From Symsagittifera roscoffensis (taxonomy: Eukaryota > Xenacoelomorpha > Acoela > Convolutidae), in contig NC_087066.1 of assembly GCF_963678635.1 (NCBI RefSeq), positions 48,583,129 through 48,647,128 on the forward strand: a DNA stretch of 64,000 nt. Reading direction: 5' to 3'. Of this stretch, positions 56,530 through 64,000 are shown piece by piece (position 1 is the first letter of the stretch; the number at the start of each line of letters is the position of its first letter). The position numbers and the translations under genes are program-made. Under the pieces are notes generated by a model. It saw nothing but the letters and a program-made list of their open reading frames with translations. It was not told the DNA's origin and did no database searches.

Positions 56530-57509
56530 GTTGAATGTCTGAATTAGCGATTGATGAGCCTGATGCTACTATAGTTACCGATTTTGCTTATGATCAAACA
56601 AACACTGAACAAAAAATCTTGGAAGTTTTGGAATGATGTTTTGGTCCCCAGATCAGAAGTAGTTTTTATGTCTCAAATTATTTAAATTTTATTTTTACTT
56701 ACTTTTTGTATCAATAAACTTTCTGGGATGCAAATAAGCTGTGAAGAAACGTCAGTTTGATGTTCAATATTGTCTGATTTAGGTGGGTACGTGCTACCAA
56801 ACCCAATGATATAAATACAATTTTTGATAATTCTACGAGACTGTTTATGGCAGTTGTAGGACCGTCAGGATCCGGAAAAACAGAGTTGATTTTCAAGCTA
56901 TGGATAGGAAGAACATCTTATCCCAAATTTGAAAGAGTGTTATTTTTTTACAAAGATATTCAACTTGTAGTTACGGACGAGTTAAACGCTCGAAGAATTC
57001 ATATTGAATTTGTAAAGTTTGACGGATTCAATCGTTTGGGAAACATTGAAAACATTCTGTTAGTAATTGATGACTCATGCGAAGAAATATAAATTGATAA
57101 AGATTTCTTTAAACCAGCAACAGCAGGAAGACACATGGGCTAAGATGTTAAACAGAATATATTCCAACGAAGCCGATGGTCACGAAATATTGATTTGAAC
57201 ACATCTCACATCATTTTATTCAAATCACCTCGTGATATTCAGCAACTTGATCACCTCGAAAGGCAACTTAATGCACCTAAATTCTTACGACAATCGTATG
57301 AACTGGCTACAAAGGACAGCTTTGGACATCTATTAATAGATATAGATCTCCGAACATCAGAAGACTGTCTCAGATACTTTTCAAACATAATACTACTTGG
57401 TCCGTCAATTTTTTATTTACCATTAGATAAAGCAGAAATGACACCCATTACAAATGAACACGAAAAAATTATTTATTCTGCAGCACATGGTACACTTGAA
57501 TCCAACTGA
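56530..57509 (+). pseudogene. Polinton-type packaging ATPase (FtsK/A32-like), broken
   Basis: A Walker A motif G-P-S-G-S-G-K-T (about 56,856-56,880) and a Walker B motif N-I-L-L-V-I-D-D-S (about 57,051-57,077) lie in one frame that opens near 56,775. After a stop at 57,092 and a break to about 57,195, the C-terminal part continues with I-I-L-F-K-S-P-R-D-I-Q-Q-L and G-H-L-L-I-D-I-D, typical of genome-packaging ATPases of Polintons and related viruses. A short frame from 56,536 (MSELAIDEPDATIVTDF) may be the original N-terminus. The ATPase pumps DNA into capsids in the family; this copy is not functional. Confidence 0.8.
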
Positions 57510-57753
57510 ACTACGAGGCTTCATTAGAAAAAAAACATCAAATAGTCAAGTAATATCAGTTGTTTGTGAATGCTTGCGCAATTCAGTCAACGGCAATGTG
57601 CCTGTCAGTCTCCCAAACCTCAATAAGTTCGAAAGAGCATACAAAATTTTAATCAATCCAAAAACGAGTCCTGAAAAAAAACGAGCTATTATACTGAGCA
57701 AACAAGGATTTTATCTAATCAGACATACACTTATTTTTGCTTCAAGTATTTGA
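57487..57753 (+). CDS. Small Polinton-associated protein (unassigned)
   Basis: The open frame from the ATG at 57,487 overlaps the ATPase end by 23 bases. It has C-E-C-L-R-N-S-V-N-G-N-V-P and, later, K-T-S-P-E-K-K-R-A-I-I-L-S-K-Q-G-F-Y-L. This layout (C-x-N-V-x-x-G-N-V, then K-K-x-x-L-x-x-x-G-G-F-L) is one I know from a small conserved Polinton protein of unknown role. About 89 codons with no lesion seen. Confidence 0.6.
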   Translation: MVHLNPTELRGFIRKKTSNSQVISVVCECLRNSVNGNVPVSLPNLNKFERAYKILINPKTSPEKKRAIILSKQGFYLIRHTLIFASSI

Positions 57754-57763
57754 CAGCAGAGAA

Positions 57764-58428
57764 ATGGCAGCAGAAGAATTTTTTCTTATTCCGAAGCATA
57801 TGTATATCAGAGATCAACCACATGCAGCACAGATTTTGCTTGACAACTCCATCAAACACAAGAAACCGCAACTATCATTTTGAGCTGTTTGAGACCATTA
57901 AATGAATCAATAAGAACAACAATATCAGCTATTGATACGACAGCAGTCATACCCCCAACCCTTGAACCACCTATTGTTGTCAAAGCAGAAAACAATCAAC
58001 AAAAACAAGCTCTTCTTCTCACTTCTCAAGATGATGATGATGTTGATGATGATGAAGGTAACGAGATGGAAAAAAATGCTGAGCTTATTGAGGCATTATC
58101 CACTGAGCGTATCTTGTTACAATTACTGCTCATGGACGAATACAAACTTAAGCGAGCGAAAAAACTTCTTGAAATTATTAAAAAGTCGGAGCGAGTCAAA
58201 ATAAATAAAGATAATGAAGAAATTTACGTTGATAAAGTGCCAACCGGTCTTAAAGCATCAGTTTTTTTGTATGATATACAACAACAAACTAAAATATTTT
58301 ACAATCCTGCTTTTATACTGATTTTGAGGTCACTCAAACTTGATGAACGGTTGGTTATGAACAAGTATGCAAAAGTCGTGGTTCAGTCAACGAATACGGA
58401 ACAAACTCAACAGAAGCGAAGAAGCTGA
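57764..58428 (+). pseudogene. Polinton-associated accessory protein
   Basis: Starts MAAEEFFLIPKHMYI at 57,764. It is broken near 57,882 and continues 57,880-58,428 with an acidic D-D-D-D-V-D-D-D-E-G linker, then K-K-L-L-E-I-I-K-K-S and I-Y-V-D-K-V-P-T-G. The N-terminal F-x-L-I-P-K-x-x-Y motif and the late V-D-x-x-x-P block are familiar from a Polinton protein of unknown function placed beside the ATPase and integrase. The role is not known to me. Confidence 0.55.
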
Positions 58429-58639
58429 GGTTCCACAAATTCCCCTTCAACATCTACAGCCCTCCTTCTCTCTCCCGAGAAACCGCCCTGAACAAGTTCC
58501 AGCTCAAAAAGCAGTAAAAGGACTGTTGCAGACAGTGAAAGAGAACGGGCAGCGCAAAAAACCAGACGAGAAGAAGGAGCAGCAGAAGGAGAAGACTCCG
58601 AATCATACAAAACGCCCGATAACGATTCAGATTCTGTAA
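58367..58639 (+). other. Lys/Glu/Gln-rich linker frame
   Basis: A 90-codon frame overlapping the end of the accessory protein. It is highly charged, with K-K-P-D-E-K-K-E-Q-Q-K-E-K. It may be the frameshifted tail of the accessory protein rather than its own gene; no domain is seen. Confidence 0.3.
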
Positions 58640-58674
58640 CGACAGAGAAGACGAAGACAAAAACAAAAAAATGG

Positions 58675-59629
58675 CAAGATTACACCAGCTGAAGAAAAAC
58701 TATTGAAAACTAAACTTACAATTAAATGTCCAGCATTGTTTGGCAGTGCACAGAATTTAAAAGAGGAATAAAAAATTTCACAAAGTAAAGTGAAACGTTT
58801 TTTACATACAGAGCCAGCATATACAAAATATCGAACAGTTCGTCGCAAAACACCACGCCTCAAAGTGATGGTTTATGACGCAGACAAAATATGGTCAATT
58901 CACCTGGCGTTTTTTGATAAACTTGCAGATTACAACGAAAACATTCAATATCTTAAGGTTGTAGTGGGTTGCATGTCCCGCTTTCTACTTGTACATTGTA
59001 CAACCATTGAAATCAAAGTATGCCACCTCAACTGCGGAAGCATTTAAACAAATGATAAAAACAAAACAGCCAAAAAAAGTCTGGGTAGATAAAGGCAAAG
59101 AGTTCAAGGGGTCATTCAAAACTTTATGTGTGGAAAAGGGCATCAAAACATATACAACAGAGAGTGAAATAAATCCGCTTTCGCGGAGAGAAACATTCGA
59201 TCATTAAAGGGTTTGATTTATAAGTGTTTCGAGCACCAATGGACCTACTCATACATCGATAAGCTTCAAGATTTTGTCAACGCAATTAACTCGAGAACAA
59301 ACCGCGTTACCAAAATAGCCCCGAATGAAGTTACCAAAAAGACGTCCCACATCTCATTTCATTAAAAATGGAACAACTGCAGAAACTAGTACGCCGACCA
59401 AAGCTCTACGTTGGTGGTTTTGTTAGAATAGCAAAAATTGACCTTCTTTTCGAAAAGGATACAAACAATCATTCACTGACGAAGTTTTTGAAATCTTCGA
59501 CATCCCAACAAGAAACCCATCAATTTATAACCTCATCGACGCTGATAAGGAACCAATAGAGGGTAATTTTTATGAGCCTGAACTAATCAGGGTATTTGAA
59601 AAAGAAGGAAGGACCAAACTAAACAATGT
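58675..59629 (+). pseudogene. Polinton retroviral-type integrase, broken
   Basis: A DDE integrase core is spread over three frames. The segment with W-S-I-H-L-A-F-F-D lies near 58,891-58,917, where the family has a catalytic Asp, but a His stands there. V-W-V-D-K-G-K-E-F (about 59,080-59,106) holds the second Asp, and after a frameshift near 59,170 the third acidic residue follows in F-A-E-R-N. The tail is duplicated (147-bp tandem repeat), and the stop overlaps the ATG of the penton gene by 8 bases. Polinton integrases insert the linear element into host DNA; this one is not functional. Confidence 0.8.
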
Positions 59630-59814
59630 CTGACAACTTTAGAAGCGAAAAACATTCATTTACCCACCAATTTATAACCTCATCGACGCTGATAAGGAAC
59701 CAATAGAGGGTAAATTTTATGAGCCTGAACTAATCAGGGTATTCGAAAAAGAAAGAAGGATCAAACTAAACAATGTCTGACAACTTTAGAAGCGAAAAAC
59801 ATTCATTTACCATT
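59521..59814 (+). repeat. Tandem duplication of 147 bp at the integrase/penton junction
   Basis: The block from CAATTTATAACCTCATCGAC through the ATG and first codons of the next gene (MSDNF...) occurs twice, starting at 59,521 and 59,668, with few differences. The first copy leaves a second start codon with a short dead-end frame at 59,626. Confidence 0.85.
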
Positions 59815-60606
59815 ACACTGATGTCATCAGCCTCAATGAATATTTCCAATGACAACTCGCTAGCGAGCTTTAAAAATTTGCTAAGCAAAAGTATTGATCT
59901 ACAAGGTGAATGGAGAATTGCATTGACAGAAAAAACGTTTACCACTCATATTAACAATGTTACGGATACTAAACTAGTGTACTATAAAAAAGTTAAAGTG
60001 AAAGCAAGCCCTAAAGTGGCAAAAGAGAAAATATCTAGACGATATGATGGAGAGAAAACCGAAACAACAAAGGGTGATTATGACGAAATCGAGAAAACAT
60101 TCAACGAAATCAATCGAAAGATTGATCTTGATATTATCAGTTATAGCATCGACCCCATTAAATTACCTTTGAGAGTCCACAAATTCCTAGTATTTTAGGT
60201 TTCAAAGGTATAAGAGATGGAACGGGCTATCATATCGGCTACAAAGAATATCCATAGCACTCTCACATCACAAAACCTCATCTCCGACTACCCTGTTGAT
60301 AATCCTGCTGGAACCAAAATGATGTTTATCTACTTGGACATAATTCGTTATCAGATTGTGGGTGACACCAAAGCACCGTTGCTTAGAGTCATCGATACTA
60401 ATCGACGTGTGAAAAACGGTTACGCTTGCAGCATTGAACAAAATCATCGCAAAGTTTTTAGCAACTTAGATTATGAAAAACCCCTCGTGAATAACATCCA
60501 GAGCATTGTGGTAAACCTACGAACAGAAACCAGTAGACTTGTACCCTTTGCGAGAGGAGGAGGAAAAGTTGTTTTGACTTTAAAATTTCAAAAGTTTTCT
60601 GATTAA
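59773..60606 (+). pseudogene. Penton-like minor capsid protein of a Polinton, frameshifted
   Basis: The N-terminal frame 59,773-60,198 starts MSDNFRSEKHSFTITLMSSA, includes D-L-Q-G-E-W-R-I-A-L-T-E and is followed by G-Y-H-I-G in another frame near 60,225. The C-terminal frame runs through F-I-Y-L-D-I-I-R-Y-Q-I-V-G-D to V-P-F-A-R-G-G-G-K-V-V-L-T-L, ending at 60,606. These are the sequence features of Polinton single-jelly-roll minor capsid (penton) proteins, which form capsid vertices. One frameshift near 60,195-60,250 breaks it. Confidence 0.72.
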
Positions 60607-60610
60607 GATT

Positions 60611-61012
60611 ATGGATGCGTACTATCATACTCAAGCGACCATGCCTCACTTCTCGGGACATTACAGACAGCGGGGTAGTGGCTTCGATGCTCTGGCTATG
60701 GGTATTGGACGAGTAGCACTTCCGTTAGCTCGGAAATTTATAGTACCAGCAACAAAACTTATTGGAAAAGAATTACTTGTTCAAGCAGCACCCGAAATAA
60801 TAGATATAGCAACCAAGAAGAAAACGCCGAGACTAGCTTTGAAAAACACAGTGAAAAAAAAACAATCAAAAAACAAGTTGGAGCTGGGAGCAGCAAGTCG
60901 CGTATGAGCAGAAAACGCAAGACAACAACAACAACAAAAAGAAAAAGAAAAATTCTCATTCCAAAGAAACGAACTCCACTGAGGAGTCGCTCCAATTTTT
61001 TCACCAAAGTAT
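60611..61012 (+). pseudogene. Small basic Polinton core-like protein
   Basis: Starts MDAYYHTQATMPHFSGHYRQ at 60,611, only 5 bases after the penton stop. R-G-S-G-F-D-A-L-A-M-G-I-G-R-V-A-L-P-L is the hydrophobic Gly-rich segment seen in small Polinton proteins. A frame change after 60,900 leads to an Arg/Lys/Thr-rich tail (K-R-K-R-K) that could bind DNA or direct nuclear import. Compared by me to adenovirus-like core or membrane-active small proteins; the exact role is inference. Confidence 0.6.
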
Positions 61013-61017
61013 GAAAT

Positions 61018-62307
61018 GATTTCTAATTTATTACCAACTGAAGCAACTCACAGCTCGTTAGATTTATTCGAAAAGCCTCCTCTACTCGCGACATTTGAAA
61101 ATGCATTCACTCAAAATTCACCTGATAGTCCCATGCTCGAATTTTAAGTTTTAGGAGATAGAAACAACTTTATCGATCTTCAACGAACTCGCTTGGAGAT
61201 TGTAGCACGCATTGTTCAAAATAATGGAAATGTACTGCGAACTCATGCTACAGAGGCAGGGCAACAAGTCACCCCATATTTGGTTAATAATCCTTCTTCA
61301 TCTTTATTTTCCAAACGCACCATGTCCCTGAATGGAGAAAAAATTTCAACAATTATTGCCAATTTTGTCCATAAGAGTTTCATTGAGACAGATTTTTCAC
61401 ACGGTAAGGATGCAAAGAAAACATGACTAGCTTGTCAAAGCTATTATTATGAAGATAATCCATCAGGTATTGATAGTGCTAATGGGTGAGCTGAAGATTT
61501 CGCGGAACGTAAGCGAATCGTAGCAGCATCAAGCGAAATCCGTTTATTTGGTAAAATTGCCTGTAATTTTTTATCATGTGACAAACATCTTATCAGCGGT
61601 GTTACAATAACACTTTCTCTGAGACGATCTCCTAATGACTTTGTTATTATGTCCGAGCAATCTAATAAACATTACCAAGTCCAAATCACTGAGGCTAACC
61701 TATATGTGCGCAAAATGACAGTAACAGATTTTGTACTATCATCGATAGAAAAAACTCTGTTGAAAACACCCGCATTATACAATTAAATTGAAGTTTTAAC
61801 AAGAACCTTTTTGGCCACAACTGGTGTGCAAAGCTGGCGAGAAGAAGACTTTTTTGCCAAAGAGCCAGTTCGTCTAATGATTTTGGCAATGAACTTCAAT
61901 ACAGCATACCTGGGTACTAACCGAACAAACCCGTTCATTATCAAAAGTTTCAGCTGAATGAAATCATTGTTTACCGAAACGGCTTACATCTTGCTGGAAC
62001 TCCTGTGTCATCAGCTGATAACAAAAGAATAGACTATAACACATTGGAAGCTCTAGACTTTGTTTTAACCATTAGTCATGGAATCAATTTGGCTAATCAT
62101 TATTTTATGGCATTTGATCTCACATCTAATCAGGAGGCTTCACATGACATTATTCATCCTGAATTGAATAATTGCACCATTTCAGTAGAACTGAAGTTTC
62201 ATGCACTGCTGGGGGAAAATGTAGAGTTACTTTTCATGGGAGAGCGTGCATCAACAGTTTATGTGCGTTCCGATAGAAAAATAGCTAAAAACACTCTTAT
62301 GAATTAA
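61018..62307 (+). pseudogene. Major capsid protein (double jelly-roll) of a Polinton, broken
   Basis: Starts M-I-S-N-L-L-P-T-E near 61,013-61,020 and includes L-D-L-F, the typical N-terminal word. It continues through S-S-S-L-F-S-K-R-T-M-S-L-N-G, I-R-L-F-G-K-I, L-I-S-G-V-T-I-T-L-S-L-R-R-S-P-N-D-F and I-T-E-A-N-L-Y-V-R-K to F-M-A-F-D-L-T-S and C-T-I-S-V-E-L-K-F. The order and words match double-jelly-roll major capsid proteins. Stops at about 61,145, 61,424, 61,487 and 61,784 and a shift near 61,940 make it a pseudogene. It follows the penton and core genes on the same strand. Confidence 0.8.
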
Positions 62308-62756
62308 ATCGGGAAAACAACGGACAATTTCCAGATTACTGAGCGTATTAACCGACGCAAGCATTTGAAACATCGATTTTGCGGCATTACTTTTGCTAAT
62401 TTAGCATTTAATACAATATTGAAACGCGACAATACTTTCATGATAGTGAACGCACAAACTCAGACCAGCCAGGAACTCATTGGTTACTGTTTGCTCAAGC
62501 TGGTGGTCAAATTTTTTTTGCTGATCTTCTTGGACAAAGCCTACACAACTATCCACATGTATACAAAAATATGAGACGTTCAATCCCTGAGGGAAATCAA
62601 ATACTGATGAATAAGCCAATCCAATCAGCTAACTCGGTCTTGTGCGGACTTTATTCTATTTATGTTGCTCATCTTATAATTTCATCTAATTTTCCTATAG
62701 GTTTCAAGGTTAACGACCATGACATGATGCGTTTTGCTAAACATATGATGTTATAA
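62308..62756 (+). pseudogene. Adenain-like cysteine protease (Ulp1 fold), broken
   Basis: The first frame (62,365-62,574) starts H-R-F-C-G-I-T-F-A-N, where adenain relatives have F-x-G-V-x-x-x-D. After a frame change a D-L-L-G motif and, in 62,571-62,756, N-S-V-L-C-G-L-Y-S-I carry the catalytic Asp and Cys regions. The expected H-W of the catalytic His reads Y-C. In the family this protease matures the capsid; here it is inactive by sequence. Confidence 0.68.
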
Positions 62757-63532
62757 CTTTGTGATACTGATGCATTTCTTTAATGATTAATAATTGATTT
62801 TTTCAAATCATGTTTTATGGTTGCTAGAACACACCGCTGGAATTATCTCAGGCTTCACAAGTTTTTCTCAGAAATTGAAATTTTTCTCCATTATAAATTT
62901 AACAAACAAAGTATTTGAATCAAACTCTAAACGACCATACCCACTCAAAATAATAACAAGGTTTTTTTTAAAATTCAGCAGCCTTATCCGCACTCAATAT
63001 TCGAATAAAACGTTCAATGGTTAAATTAGTATTTAGATCAATTTGAGTTTGAATGGATCGAGTCTGTGATGCAAAGCAAATCTGCGGCAATCAATTTCGC
63101 AAAGAAACTCAGGCGTTGTCAAGGTTGTTGGTCGAATTGTAGTTAACAGCCACTTTCATTTTTTCCATCAGTGGTGCTGATAGATGATATTTGCTACACC
63201 CCATAAACAAAGATTTAAAGGAGGAAAGGAGGCAACGTACAATAAAAGATTTTAAGGTCATCTTGTTAACTGCTTCAATGCATTCTTTTGTAAGTTCGAT
63301 AAGAACGTGGTAATGTGGCTGGGCATTGGCAAGGGATTGGGAACAAAAATCGTTCTGATGTGAATGGACTGCAAATGCAAAGTTTGTAATAGACGGAAGG
63401 TCAGAGACGTAGGGTTCATTTTTCAGAAAAAAATTAAAGTTTTTCCAAAATTTTTTAAAGATTCCGGCGATTGTTCATACATTGCTTCAACCACTCTGAT
63501 AATTAATAAATAAAACTGGTTTTTTTTTCAAT
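62757..63532. other. Non-coding region between + strand capsid module and minus-strand gene
   Basis: About 780 bp of AT-rich DNA between convergent genes. The open frame at 62,794-63,024 shows nothing recognisable. Terminal inverted repeats of the element are not evident here, so the Polinton end is probably further right or lost. Confidence 0.5.
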
Positions 63533-64000
63533 TTATTCAAGCCACTCGACATTTTTTGTTAGAATAATCTTCTTCTTCATCGTCTCCGTTTTCACTGTTA
63601 CACCTTTTTTCGGAGTAAACTGATCGTTTTGATTTGTATCGTTGTTTTTGAGGTTTATGGTTTCTTGTTGTGAAAGTTGAAATCTTTTCACCAGTTGGTG
63701 CTTTGACCATTTTTTTACTTTTGAATAATTATCTGCTAAGCAATCAAATTCTTTCGTCGTCAAAGTAACTGCTTGATACGTTTTGAACACCTCTTCGTCA
63801 GTTTTCTTATACAATTTTAGTACCTGTTTTTTCAAATGTTTCTGTTCCAACTCTGACTACACGTTTTTCTCCTGAAGAAATATCACGAAAGTCATCAAAA
63901 AAGTTAGTATCACTTTCAAGAGTGTACGTAGTTGGGTATAGGTATTTTCATTCAACCGTATCAGTCAAGAGACAATTTAAGAATGATTTACCGAACCGCT
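63533..64000 (-). CDS. Minus-strand gene, cut by the window edge (PC4-like?)
   Basis: The minus-strand frame 63,850-63,533 has a helix/basic C-terminal part (K-K-W-S-K-H-Q-L-V-K-R, then K-K-K-I-I-L-T-K). Upstream, in another frame at 63,995-63,800, D-D-F-R-D-I-S-S-G-E-K-R-V-V-R-V is seen, so there is one frame break or intron near 63,800-63,850. The order G-E-K-R-V-x-V, a strand, Y-K-K-T-D-E-E, then V-T-L-T-T-K-E-F-D-x-L is loosely like a PC4/SUB1 single-strand DNA-binding fold; this is a guess. An AATAAA overlaps the stop codon, as in compact viral-type genes. Confidence 0.4.

Overview
The window is nuclear DNA of an animal, most likely an invertebrate; I cannot fix the phylum. It is AT-rich and has GT-AG introns, a calpain with a C2-like and a penta-EF-hand region, and several eukaryotic mobile elements. 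There are no bacterial-style operons, rRNA genes or CRISPR arrays.

Left part (1-30.5 kb): two host genes on the + strand. A complete calpain-type cysteine protease is rebuilt from 12 exons between 1,099 and 22,323. All splice phases agree, giving 752 codons plus a stop, and Cys, His and Asn of the active site are present. Its introns hold two hAT-type MITEs with perfect 8-bp target duplications (3,564-3,911 and 11,459-11,897), a decayed FLYWCH/MULE transposon with satellite-like ends (about 3,971-5,911), and a dead Ty1/copia LTR retrotransposon (16,546-20,607). A second gene, four exons from 23,655 to 30,253, encodes a 239-residue protein that is almost all predicted coiled coil. Its introns hold a third hAT MITE and a hairpin-rich MITE.

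Middle part (30.8-56 kb): mostly repeats, in three consecutive arrays. Array A (about 33.7-41.3 kb) has diverged units of about 1-2.5 kb with no recognisable product. Array B (about 41.8-49.6 kb) has units of 2.1-2.4 kb, each with a minus-strand acidic, internally repetitive ORF preceded in the same frame by a conserved tail ending GHY. Array C (about 49.6-56.1 kb) has units of 1.7-2.0 kb with fragments of a + strand protein, a GC-rich antisense ORF of about 102 codons and a hairpin MITE. A diverged copy of the array C + strand protein lies at 31.9-33.3 kb, before arrays A and B.

Right part (56.5-62.8 kb): a run of + strand genes matching a Polinton/Maverick virion and integration module. In order: packaging ATPase, two accessory proteins, retroviral-type integrase, penton-like minor capsid protein, small basic core-like protein, major capsid protein and adenain-like protease. 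Nearly every gene has stops or frameshifts, and two catalytic residues look substituted, so this copy is dead. A minus-strand gene runs off the right edge. The arrays and the virion module may belong to one expanded, decayed element; that is inference.
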